Below, one piece after another: positions 27,021 to 35,805 of a stretch of 64,000 bases of DNA. Positions within the stretch are counted from its first letter, which is position 1; each line of letters starts with the position of its first letter. This DNA is from JAGAJR01 sp048463395 (lineage in GTDB: Bacteria; Pseudomonadota; Alphaproteobacteria; RF32; CAG-239). The notes below the pieces were generated by a model that was not told where the DNA came from, searched no databases, and worked only from the letters and a program-made list of their open reading frames with translations. Position numbers and translations under genes: made by a program. The stretch is from NCBI GenBank assembly GCA_048463395.1, contig DBFWPL010000010.1:1-64000 (forward strand), written 5' to 3'.

Positions 27021-28070
27021 GTGCAAAAACTACTGCTTTCAATTTTAGCCGTTTTATGTTTTTCTGCCCCGGCAGTTGCTCAAAACAATGATTTATATTC
27101 TGCGGAAATTGTCGTCGACGTTACTGCCGAAAACGCGTCCGTTGCCCGAGAAAAAGCAATGAGCGAAGCCAATCGCAAAGCTTTTCTCACTGTTGCCAAA
27201 CGTTTTACCACATCATCGGGGATTGAGGCTCTGGCTTCTCTGAGTAACGCTCAAATTCTTAACTTCATCAAAGAAGTTTCCATCCTTTCCGAAAAGGCTT
27301 CCGACATTCGTTATATGGCTACTCTGAAAGTTGCCGTAAATGAAAGCATTTTTAAAACTTATATGCGGGAAAAAAACATTTCTTTTGCCGTCGGCAGTGA
27401 TGCTAATGTCTTAATTATTCCGACATTCAGAGAATTTTCCGGAGATACCCCCTTGTTATGGGAAAATGAAAATTTATGGAGAAACGCTTGGGAGGAAAAG
27501 CCTCATCAACAAGGTTTAATTAAATTTTCCGCCCTTCCGGCCACAAATGAGAATATGGCGGTCATGACTGCAGAAAGAGCCTTGTCTCAAGACGGTATCG
27601 CCCTTGATAAAATCGCCCGGATAAACGGTACATCGGATATTTATATCGCCGATGCCGTTTACAACGGTATTGAAGGCTTAACGATAATCCTCCGTTCCGT
27701 AAAACAAGGTACGGAAGAAACGATCAATGTTGCCGGCGAACGCTCCCCGCAATTGTTTGAAGACGCCGTCACGGAAATAACCGCCCGCATAAACAATACG
27801 ATGAAACAGCAAGACATTGCCGACAGCCAACAGCAATCCGAAATAACTGTTCTTTACAAATACAATACTATCCGTGACTGGCTGAATTTGGAAAAAACTC
27901 TCAAAGACATCGCTATTATTGATACAATCGGCATTGACGCCATCGGCAGCGGAAAAGTTCAATTCAAAATTCACTATGTCGGCAATGAAGATAAACTCCA
28001 AAGAGCTGTCAGAGATAAATATTATAACTTAAGAAGCTTTGGCAGTTTCTATAATATTGAAAAAATTTAA
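27021..28070 (+). CDS. DUF2066 domain secreted protein
   Basis: A 349-residue protein, GTG start at 27021, with a signal peptide (about 1-20, ending AVAQ). The N-terminal half, with VVDVTAENASVAREKAMSEA and NRKAFLTVAKRF, matches the DUF2066 family as I know it. The function is unknown. The C-terminal half repeats alpha/beta segments reminiscent of ligand-binding modules. It sits in a run ndk, DUF2066, AI-2E family permease. Confidence 0.75.
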   Translation: MQKLLLSILAVLCFSAPAVAQNNDLYSAEIVVDVTAENASVAREKAMSEANRKAFLTVAKRFTTSSGIEALASLSNAQILNFIKEVSILSEKASDIRYMATLKVAVNESIFKTYMREKNISFAVGSDANVLIIPTFREFSGDTPLLWENENLWRNAWEEKPHQQGLIKFSALPATNENMAVMTAERALSQDGIALDKIARINGTSDIYIADAVYNGIEGLTIILRSVKQGTEETINVAGERSPQLFEDAVTEITARINNTMKQQDIADSQQQSEITVLYKYNTIRDWLNLEKTLKDIAIIDTIGIDAIGSGKVQFKIHYVGNEDKLQRAVRDKYYNLRSFGSFYNIEKI

Positions 28071-28087
28071 CACAAAAGGATTCCCTC

Positions 28088-29155
28088 ATGACCGAAACCA
28101 AAAAGACTAACCGTAACTGGGTGTTCTGGCTGACATTATTTGTTCTTTTCTGTGCTTCGGTATATATTTTACGTTCCGTACTCCTGCCGTTCGTTGCCGG
28201 CATTATCATCGGTTATCTTCTCGACCCGCTGACCTCAAAATTCACAAAACTGGGGTTAAACAGAACATTGGCAACTTTTTTGGTGCTTTTTCTGGTTATT
28301 ATTACCCTTGTACCGGCCCTGATTATCTTATTCGGTGTTATTGATGAGCAGCTTGGTCGTTTTATCGCCGTTATTCCTCAATACATCGGAACATTAATCA
28401 AAAAAATAGAACCGTTGATTATTGAACTCCAAGACCGTTTCCCTAATTTAGAACCGGATAAAATCAAAGGCTATCTGCGGAATAATGCCACCAACGGCTT
28501 AAAACTGATTGGTTCCGTATTCAGAAGTGTTATTACCGGAGGTTTTGCGTTTTTCAACTTGCTTTCACTGCTTCTGATTACACCCGTCGTAACCTTTTAT
28601 ATGCTCCGCGACTGGGACAAATTCATTGCCAAAGTTGACGGCCTGCTCCCTAGAAGTTCAAAAGCCTCTATCAGACAACAAGCCAAAGAAATAGACCGTA
28701 CTCTCTCTGGTTTCATCCGCGGACAAGTCAGTGTCTGTGTTCTGCTCGGAACTTACTACTCATTGGGATTATATTTTGTCGGTTTAGAGCTCGGCGTTTT
28801 GGTGGGGTTCATTGCCGGACTGATTTCTTTTATACCGTATGTGGGAAGTATTGTCGGATTCGTGGTCAGTTTAGGGATAGCCTTTGCCCAATTTGATTCT
28901 CTCATGCCGGTCATTCAGGTTGTAATTGTATTCATGACCGGACAATTCCTTGAAGGAAACTTCCTCACCCCCAAACTCGTCGGTGAAAATATAGGCCTTC
29001 ATCCGGTTTGGGTCATGTTTGCCTTACTGGCGGGAGGAGTATTGCTTGGCTTCCTTGGATTAATGATTGCGGTTCCTGTTGCCGCCATTATCGGAGTGCT
29101 CATTCGCCACGCAATTGAAAACTACAAAAAGAGCTCTCTGTATTTGGATAATTAA
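28088..29155 (+). CDS. AI-2E family (PerM-type) transporter
   Basis: A 355-residue protein with about seven or eight membrane helices. It has the family's long amphipathic stretch after helix 3 (about 90-150) and the conserved VGFIAGLISFIPYVGSIVG, FLEGNFLTPKLVGENIGLHP and VMFALLAGG. Members export small solutes or ions; the name does not prove AI-2 transport. It lies 17 bp after the DUF2066 gene, as is common in alphaproteobacteria. Confidence 0.88.
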   Translation: MTETKKTNRNWVFWLTLFVLFCASVYILRSVLLPFVAGIIIGYLLDPLTSKFTKLGLNRTLATFLVLFLVIITLVPALIILFGVIDEQLGRFIAVIPQYIGTLIKKIEPLIIELQDRFPNLEPDKIKGYLRNNATNGLKLIGSVFRSVITGGFAFFNLLSLLLITPVVTFYMLRDWDKFIAKVDGLLPRSSKASIRQQAKEIDRTLSGFIRGQVSVCVLLGTYYSLGLYFVGLELGVLVGFIAGLISFIPYVGSIVGFVVSLGIAFAQFDSLMPVIQVVIVFMTGQFLEGNFLTPKLVGENIGLHPVWVMFALLAGGVLLGFLGLMIAVPVAAIIGVLIRHAIENYKKSSLYLDN

Positions 29156-29222
29156 GCCGCTTTTTAATAAAAACTTTAGAGTTTGACGATACAATTCTTC
29201 CAAATTAAATCAGAAGGATTGT

Positions 29223-30299
29223 ATGATGTTAAACTATATTTTCGATTACCTGTCCGCCCCGGATTATCTCAATACGTTAACAGCCCGCGGCGTAATGGCT
29301 TTTTTTGTCGCCTTAATTCTTTCTCTAAGCTTTGGCGAACGCCTGATAAACTTTCTGCATCATCATCAAAGCAAAGGCCAACCGATAAGAGAAGATGGTC
29401 CGCAAAGCCATTTGCTGACCAAAAAGGGAACTCCGACCATGGGAGGTATCCTAATTTTGGGATCCGGAATATTAACCGCCCTCCTTTGCACAAACCTCAA
29501 TAATCTGTTTGTGTGGGTTGCAATTCTGGTCCTGGCTATCTTTGGAATAACCGGATTCGTCGATGACTATATGAAAGTAAAAAAACAAACAGCTAATGCC
29601 ATGACCGCCAGAATGAAACTATTTCTGCAATTTACAACAGCTCTGGTTGCCGTACTCGTAATTTCTTATGCCACTCCGGAAAATCAACGCTATAGCCTGA
29701 ACATCCCGTATTTTCGCAACTTGGCAATTAACCTTTGTTGGTTTTACATTCCTTTTGCTATGGTTGTCATCGCCGGAGCCTCAAACGCTGTTAATCTAAA
29801 CGACGGCCTTGACGGTTTAGCCTCCGGATTATCAATTTGTGCTTTCTCCGTATTTATGATTATCGCTTACATTTGCGGTACGGACGTGACCAAATACTTT
29901 TACATCTCTCCAATTCCTCAGTCCGGAGAAATAGCTGTTTTGTGCTCCGGTATTATCGGCAGCTTGCTTGGTTTCTTGTGGTTCAACGCTCCTAAAGCAA
30001 AAGTCTTTATGGGGGATACCGGTTCTCTGGCCCTCGGTGCTTTACTCGGAACAATTGCCGTAATGACCAAACATGAAATCCTTTTGGCTATCGTCGGCGG
30101 TGTCTTTGTAATGGAAGCCGTTTCCGTCATGATTCAGGTTTTCTGGTTCAAAAAAACCGGCAAACGCTTCTTCAAAATGGCTCCGATACACCATCACTTT
30201 GAACAACTCGGCTGGAGTGAAGTAAACGTCGTTGTCCGTTTCTGGATTATCGGTTTCATCTTAGCCGTCATCGGACTGACTTCACTGATGACAATTTAA
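29223..30299 (+). CDS. mraY: Phospho-N-acetylmuramoyl-pentapeptide-transferase
   Basis: A 358-residue polytopic enzyme making lipid I. Motifs are KKGTPTMGG, the aspartate pair GFVDDYMKV, NLNDGLDGLASG, FMGDTGSLALGA and the C-terminal APIHHHFEQLGW. The ATG at 29223 follows AGAAGGATT. An immediately following ATG is an alternative start. It begins the division/cell-wall run, and ftsW follows in 12 bp where murD would normally stand. Confidence 0.97.
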   Translation: MMLNYIFDYLSAPDYLNTLTARGVMAFFVALILSLSFGERLINFLHHHQSKGQPIREDGPQSHLLTKKGTPTMGGILILGSGILTALLCTNLNNLFVWVAILVLAIFGITGFVDDYMKVKKQTANAMTARMKLFLQFTTALVAVLVISYATPENQRYSLNIPYFRNLAINLCWFYIPFAMVVIAGASNAVNLNDGLDGLASGLSICAFSVFMIIAYICGTDVTKYFYISPIPQSGEIAVLCSGIIGSLLGFLWFNAPKAKVFMGDTGSLALGALLGTIAVMTKHEILLAIVGGVFVMEAVSVMIQVFWFKKTGKRFFKMAPIHHHFEQLGWSEVNVVVRFWIIGFILAVIGLTSLMTI

Positions 30300-30311
30300 A
30301 GGAGCGGAACT

Positions 30312-31442
30312 GTGATTTCGTTTTCCAGAAACAGTAAAAGCCTAATAGCCAACTGGTGGTGGACCGTTGATAAAGTTTTGCTGTCTCTGGTAACAATTTT
30401 GATTGCCGTCGGAATTTTTCTGAATTTCTCGGCAAGCCCAGCCGTTGCCAACCGTATCGGTTACGGAAGTTTTCACTTTGTCAAACGGCAACTTTTCTTT
30501 ATTCCTCTGGCTTATTCCCTCATGATTTTCCTTTCCATGCAAAGCCTGAAAACCATCCGGAGAACCGCAATTTTAGGCTATATTGCCACAATCTTCCTGA
30601 TGATTTTAACACTGTTCTGGGGAGAAGAAACCAAAGGTGCCTCACGCTGGATTCGTATTTTGGGTTTCTCTCTGCAACCGTCAGAATTTATTAAACCTTT
30701 CTTTGCCGTTGTTGCGGCTTGGCTTTTTGAAGGGCAAAAAAAATACCGCGATATGCCGGGAAACTTTCTTTCTATGAGCCTTTATGCCTTCACGCTCATT
30801 TTGCTGTTAATGCAGCCGGATGTTGGAATGTCCATTGTTGTTTCTGCCATCTGGGTATTTCAATTCTTCTTGGCTGGTCTTTCCATTCTTCTGGTTACGG
30901 TACTAGGCATTGTCGGTATTGGTCTTATGGTTTTGGCTTATTTCACATTCAGCCATGTTCATACCCGTGTTCAACAATTTTTGGATTCGGAGCATAATCT
31001 GAGTTATCAGGTAAAAAAATCTTTAGAGGCATTCCAAAGCGGAAGCCTTTTCGGCAGGGGGCCCGGAGAAGGAATTGTAAAACTGAATATTCCCGATGCC
31101 CACACCGATTTTATTTTTGCCGTCGCTGCCGAAGAATTTGGTTTGATTTTATGTTTAATTCTGGTAGGCTTATTTGCAACGATTGTTATCCGCTCCATGC
31201 TGATTTCCATGAAGGACAACAATCTGTTTATTATTCTTTCCGCCGCCGGATTATCAGCGTCTTTCGGTTTACAGGGCATTATCAACATGGCCTCGACCCT
31301 ACACCTTATGCCAACCAAAGGAATGACGCTTCCTTTCATTTCTTACGGCGGTTCATCCATTCTGGCATCTGCTATCGGAATGGGAATGCTGTTAGCCATA
31401 ACCCGTAAAAACGTACACGCGGAGGACAAAGATGAAAACTAA
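30312..31442 (+). CDS. ftsW: Septal peptidoglycan glycosyltransferase FtsW
   Basis: A 376-residue SEDS protein with about ten helices, starting at GTG 30312 with GGAGCGG upstream. Conserved features include GASRWIRILGFSLQPSEFIKP, LQPDVGMSIV, a periplasmic loop ending in GRGPGEG, HTDFIFAVAAEEFG and the final PFISYGGSSILASAIGMG. It polymerises septal glycan with FtsI. It overlaps murG by 11 bp. Confidence 0.96.
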   Translation: MISFSRNSKSLIANWWWTVDKVLLSLVTILIAVGIFLNFSASPAVANRIGYGSFHFVKRQLFFIPLAYSLMIFLSMQSLKTIRRTAILGYIATIFLMILTLFWGEETKGASRWIRILGFSLQPSEFIKPFFAVVAAWLFEGQKKYRDMPGNFLSMSLYAFTLILLLMQPDVGMSIVVSAIWVFQFFLAGLSILLVTVLGIVGIGLMVLAYFTFSHVHTRVQQFLDSEHNLSYQVKKSLEAFQSGSLFGRGPGEGIVKLNIPDAHTDFIFAVAAEEFGLILCLILVGLFATIVIRSMLISMKDNNLFIILSAAGLSASFGLQGIINMASTLHLMPTKGMTLPFISYGGSSILASAIGMGMLLAITRKNVHAEDKDEN

Positions 31443-32550
31443 AAACAAGTCATCAAAAAAACCACTGATTATTCTCACGGCCGGAGGAACCGGCGGACAC
31501 GTTTACCCCGCGGAAGCCTTGGCCGAAGAACTGAATAAACGGGGATACCGCCTCGCCCTTATCACCGACAAACGCGGCAAAGACAACTACAAAGGCAAAC
31601 TCGGCGAAATCAAAAACTACGCTGTTTATGCCGGAGCTTTGGTCGGAAAATCCAAATGGTTTAAAATCAAAAGCCTGTTCAAAACCTGCCTCGGCATTAT
31701 TCAAGCCGGATACATCTTATTTAGAGAACAACCGGCATGTGTGGTCGGTTTCGGCGGATACGCCTCTTTCCCGGCTTCCATGGCCGCAATTTTAATGGGC
31801 GTTGACTTGGTTATCCACGAACAAAATTCTGTCATGAGCCGCACCAACCGTTTCTTAAGCAAGTACGCCTCCTTGATTGCTCAAAGCTTCAAAAAAGTAA
31901 AATACACACCTCAAAATATCAAAACCGTTCTGACCGGAATGCCTATTCGCAAAGCCATCGCTGACATTCACGATGCAGAGTATCCTCAGCTTGAGGGAGA
32001 AAAATTTCAAATCATGGTTTTAGGCGGTTCTCAAGGAGCAAAAATTTTCGGGGATATTGTCCCTGAAGTCATTAAAGATTTGAAAAAAGAAGATCAGAAA
32101 AGAATTCGCCTTTTCCAACAATGCCGAGAAGCGGATGTTCCAACCATAAAAGAAGCCTACGAGGGCTCTTCCGCCGAAATAACATTATCTCATTTTTTCA
32201 ACAACATGCCGGAACTCTACAAACAAACACATTTAATTATTTCCCGAGCCGGAGCCTCCTCCGTCAGTGAAATCGCCGCCGTTGGTCTTCCTTCCGTCCT
32301 TGTTCCTTTGCCAATTGCCGCAGATGACCATCAAACTTCCAACGCTCAGGAAATTGCCGATGCAAAAGCCGGTATTGTCCTTAAACAAAAAGATTTTACA
32401 AAAGAAAAACTAAGCGACTTATTACAATCCTTAATGAATGATGAAAAAAGACTGAAAAGCATGTCCGCCAATGCCAAAAAAGTAGGTATCGTCGATGCGG
32501 CCGAACGCTTTGCTAATGCTATTGAAAAAGAAATCATCACCAAACGCTGA
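31432..32550 (+). CDS. murG: UDP-GlcNAc:lipid I GlcNAc transferase MurG
   Basis: A 372-residue GT-B enzyme making lipid II at the inner face of the membrane. Motifs are GGTGGHVYPAEALAEEL (G-loop 1), VGFGGYASFPASMAA, IHEQNSVMSRTNR, VLGGSQGAKIF and the UDP-GlcNAc site SRAGASSVSEIAAVGLPS. Its start lies inside the ftsW end. murB follows in 16 bp; murC, usual at this point, is absent. Confidence 0.96.
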   Translation: MKTKNKSSKKPLIILTAGGTGGHVYPAEALAEELNKRGYRLALITDKRGKDNYKGKLGEIKNYAVYAGALVGKSKWFKIKSLFKTCLGIIQAGYILFREQPACVVGFGGYASFPASMAAILMGVDLVIHEQNSVMSRTNRFLSKYASLIAQSFKKVKYTPQNIKTVLTGMPIRKAIADIHDAEYPQLEGEKFQIMVLGGSQGAKIFGDIVPEVIKDLKKEDQKRIRLFQQCREADVPTIKEAYEGSSAEITLSHFFNNMPELYKQTHLIISRAGASSVSEIAAVGLPSVLVPLPIAADDHQTSNAQEIADAKAGIVLKQKDFTKEKLSDLLQSLMNDEKRLKSMSANAKKVGIVDAAERFANAIEKEIITKR

Positions 32551-32566
32551 TACCGGAGAAGACAAT

Positions 32567-33502
32567 ATGCTGGGACTGAATTTATTTAAATTCAAAAAGA
32601 AAAACAGACTTATGGAACTATTGCCTGAAGTTCGGGGAAAATATCTGAGCAACATTCCTTTAAGCCGGCATACTTGGTTTGGTGTCGGCGGCCCTGCGGA
32701 AGTATTGTTTGTTCCGGCAGACAGCAAAGACCTGGGATTATTCTTAAAGTTAAAACCGTATAATCTGCCGATATGCGTTATTGGCGGCGGTTCCAATTTA
32801 CTTGTTCGGGATGGAGGGGTTCCCGGAGTCGTCATAAAATTAGACAGCCCTTATTTCAAAAAAATAACCGTCAAAGAAAACACGATTACCTGCGGAGCCG
32901 GAGTAAAAAATATTGAACTCAAAAAAACAATGATTGAACACGAACTTGGCGGACTGGAATTTCTCTGTTCCATCCCGGGAATGATCGGCGGTTCCGTAAA
33001 AACCAATGCCGGTTGCTTTGGAAAATCCGTCAAAGATGTTATTTTGGAAGCTCAAATCATTGATGATACCGGCGAAGAAAAAACCGTCAGTGTCGACGAT
33101 TTAATGCTCTCCTATCGCAGCAGTTATTTTCCGGACGACTGGATTATTCTTTCCATTACCTTTAAGGTAGAAAAAAACTCTGCGGAAAACATCAAAAAAA
33201 CATTGGAAGAACACAAAAAATACCGGATGAAAAGCCAACCTTACAATGAAAAAACCGCCGGTTCGACATTCAAAAACCCTGAGGGGCTTAAAGCATGGGA
33301 ACTCATAAAAAAATCCGGTTGTGCGGATTTACAGATCGGAGGAGCAAAAGTCTCGGAGAAACACTGTAACTTTTTAATTAATACCGGAAATGCCTCCGCC
33401 AAAGATTTGGAGATTCTCGGAGAAACAATCATCCAAAAAGTCAAAGACAAAACTTCCATCACTCTGGAATGGGAAGTAAAACGCTTGGGTATCAACAAAT
33501 AA
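32567..33502 (+). CDS. murB: UDP-N-acetylmuramate dehydrogenase MurB
   Basis: 311 residues from the ATG at 32567, with GGAGAAG upstream. It is an FAD enzyme with NIPLSRHTWFGVGGPAEVLF, VIGGGSNLLVRDGG, IPGMIGGSVKTNAGCFG, LSYRSSYF and the C-terminal AGSTFKNPEG with KVSEKHCNFLIN. It has the type I/II loop arrangement usual for proteobacteria. A longer upstream in-frame reading only repeats the murG end and was rejected. Confidence 0.96.
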   Translation: MLGLNLFKFKKKNRLMELLPEVRGKYLSNIPLSRHTWFGVGGPAEVLFVPADSKDLGLFLKLKPYNLPICVIGGGSNLLVRDGGVPGVVIKLDSPYFKKITVKENTITCGAGVKNIELKKTMIEHELGGLEFLCSIPGMIGGSVKTNAGCFGKSVKDVILEAQIIDDTGEEKTVSVDDLMLSYRSSYFPDDWIILSITFKVEKNSAENIKKTLEEHKKYRMKSQPYNEKTAGSTFKNPEGLKAWELIKKSGCADLQIGGAKVSEKHCNFLINTGNASAKDLEILGETIIQKVKDKTSITLEWEVKRLGINK

Positions 33503-33506
33503 AAAC

Positions 33507-34385
33507 ATGGCTGAAACATCAGAAAATAAACCGGAAAAACCGATAAAACCGGTCGATAATAAAGTTTTTTTACCAAGAGTTTGGCCTTACCGCATCATCG
33601 GCAACCTGATGATTCTCGGGTTTATTTTTCTTATTGCCTCAATTACAATCACCATCAAAAACAGTCTGATCAGCAAAAAAATTACCGACCTGAGGCAACA
33701 GTTTTACAATTACAGCGGAACAATCGGCTTTACCGTTGACGACATCCTTATTGAAGGCCGAAACAAAACATCCAAAGAAGCAATTTTAAATACCTTAAAC
33801 ATTGACCGAGAAAGCAACATTCTTGAAATAGACATTCAAGAGATTCGCAAAAAACTTAAAGCCCTGCCGTGGATCAGGGAAGCTGTTGTCAAAAGAAGTT
33901 TTTTCCCCAATATTTTGCATATAAAAATAGAAGAACGCCGAGTTCGGGCGATTTGGCAAATCTCTGAAAAATTTCACCCGATAGACACGGAAGGCAACGT
34001 GATTGACGCCCCGTTCAAACCCACTAAACCGATATTGCTCATCGTTGGTGAAGAGGCTCCGGAACATATAACCGAACTTCTTGAACTTGTCTCTTCCGAA
34101 CCGGAAATATCCAAACGCATAAAGGTCGCCAGTTACATTTCCAAACGCCGGTGGAACATCATTCTGGATGATATTGAAAACGGCATTACCATAAAGCTTC
34201 CGGAAGAACATCTGGAAAAAGCTTGGGAAAAATTATTAAAATTAAACACCACCCAAGGCATTCTTAAACGTAAATTAACCATCATTGACTTACGATTGGA
34301 TGATAAGGTTGTTGTCAAACTCGGAAAAATAAGCACAAAAGAGAAAGAACAACTCCGCAAAAATAAAAAAGAACAAAAAATGTAA
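33507..34385 (+). CDS. ftsQ: Cell division protein FtsQ
   Basis: A 292-residue bitopic protein. A basic cytoplasmic N-terminus, one membrane helix (about 31-50) and a periplasmic POTRA domain (FTVDDILIEGRNKTSKEAILN to LPWIREAVVKRSFFPNILHI) are followed by the FtsQ beta domain. It recruits FtsL/FtsB to the septum. It begins 4 bp after murB. ddl, usually found just upstream, is absent. Confidence 0.93.
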   Translation: MAETSENKPEKPIKPVDNKVFLPRVWPYRIIGNLMILGFIFLIASITITIKNSLISKKITDLRQQFYNYSGTIGFTVDDILIEGRNKTSKEAILNTLNIDRESNILEIDIQEIRKKLKALPWIREAVVKRSFFPNILHIKIEERRVRAIWQISEKFHPIDTEGNVIDAPFKPTKPILLIVGEEAPEHITELLELVSSEPEISKRIKVASYISKRRWNIILDDIENGITIKLPEEHLEKAWEKLLKLNTTQGILKRKLTIIDLRLDDKVVVKLGKISTKEKEQLRKNKKEQKM

Positions 34386-34408
34386 AAGTTTTAACGGGGG
34401 ATATAACA

Positions 34409-35662
34409 TTGCCACATTCATTCAATCGACTGACAACGGTTGCCGCTTTGGATATCGGTTCATCCAAAGTCTGTTGCATTATCGCCAAAATCAGCCGTGA
34501 TAAAAGAATTAATGTGGTCGGTTACGGTTACAATGCCTCCAAAGGAATAAAAAACGGAATTGTTACAGACATCAATCAAGCTACTTTGTCTGTGTGCAAT
34601 GCAGTCGAAACCGCCGAACAAATGGCCAATGAACGCATTGATCGGATTATCGTAAACATCTCCGGAGATAAAATCAAAAGCACGGTTAAAGAAGCCACAA
34701 TCTCTATTAATAAAAACCGCCCTGTCAACGAAAACGACATTAATAAAGTTATTGAAAAAGGTATCAATAAAATTAATGTTGAAGACTACGAATTAATACA
34801 CTGCCTGCCAACCAATTATCGTCTGGACATGGGGGATGAAATTAAAGATCCGAGAAACATTTACGGAGAAAATTTATCCGTGAATATTCTGTTGGGCTTA
34901 ATTCCGGAAATCCAGTTTAAAAACATCTCCACCGTTATTGAAAACGCTCATCTCGAAATCGCCGAAAAAGCATTTTCGGCTTATGCTTCCGGATTATCCT
35001 GCTTAGTCGATGACGAAAAAGAAATCGGAGCCACCATTATTGACATCGGCGGCGGCACCACAAACATCGCCACATTCAAACACGGCTATCCGGTTTACTT
35101 CTCGTCTCTGGGCATCGGCGGCAATAACGTAACCAACGATATTGCTTGGGGATTAACCACATCCTTTACCCACGCCGAAAGATTAAAGACCTTGCACGGT
35201 TGTGCTTTCCTGACCAGCAAAGACAAAGAAGAAACCATTAACGTTTATCCGGTCGGAGAAGAAGACGATAGTTTGATTAAACAAATTCCGAGGGCGGAAT
35301 TAATCAACATCATCAGACCCCGTATCGAAGAAACTTTTGAACTGATAAACAAAAAACTGACGGAACACGGCTTAAAAGACATTTCCAGCCACCGTGTTGT
35401 CTTAACCGGCGGCGGCAGCCAATTATCCGGTATCCGTGAGGTTGCCTCCTTGGTTCTGGACAAACAAGTTCGTCTAGGACGTCCGAAAAATATTTTGAAT
35501 TTACCGGATAATCTTTACTCTTCACCTTTTTCAACGACTGTCGGATTATTGCTTTTTGCTCTGAATTACACAGAGAAAAAACCAAATAAAATCATCAGCA
35601 AACCATCTGGAAACAACAGCGGATTCGGAAAAATATTTGAATGGATTAAACAAAATTTCTAA
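34409..35662 (+). CDS. ftsA: Cell division protein FtsA
   Basis: A 417-residue actin-like ATPase that tethers FtsZ to the membrane, starting at TTG 34409 with GGGGGAT upstream. Motifs are AALDIGSSKVCCIIAKI, the 1C domain region, IIDIGGGTTNIATF, VVLTGGGSQLSG and a C-terminal amphipathic helix (GFGKIFEWIKQNF) that binds membrane. A 143 bp gap with A/T-rich sequence and one GANTC precedes ftsZ. Confidence 0.96.
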   Translation: MPHSFNRLTTVAALDIGSSKVCCIIAKISRDKRINVVGYGYNASKGIKNGIVTDINQATLSVCNAVETAEQMANERIDRIIVNISGDKIKSTVKEATISINKNRPVNENDINKVIEKGINKINVEDYELIHCLPTNYRLDMGDEIKDPRNIYGENLSVNILLGLIPEIQFKNISTVIENAHLEIAEKAFSAYASGLSCLVDDEKEIGATIIDIGGGTTNIATFKHGYPVYFSSLGIGGNNVTNDIAWGLTTSFTHAERLKTLHGCAFLTSKDKEETINVYPVGEEDDSLIKQIPRAELINIIRPRIEETFELINKKLTEHGLKDISSHRVVLTGGGSQLSGIREVASLVLDKQVRLGRPKNILNLPDNLYSSPFSTTVGLLLFALNYTEKKPNKIISKPSGNNSGFGKIFEWIKQNF

Positions 35663-35805
35663 AAAAATAAAAACATATTCCGGAATCCCAAAGTAAAACA
35701 AATTATCAGCTATAAAAATTCACAAATTTATGTTTGGTAACTAAAACTTAATTTATTTTTTCTATTCTGAACAAAACAAATAAAAATTTTGGAGTAAGAA
35801 AGACA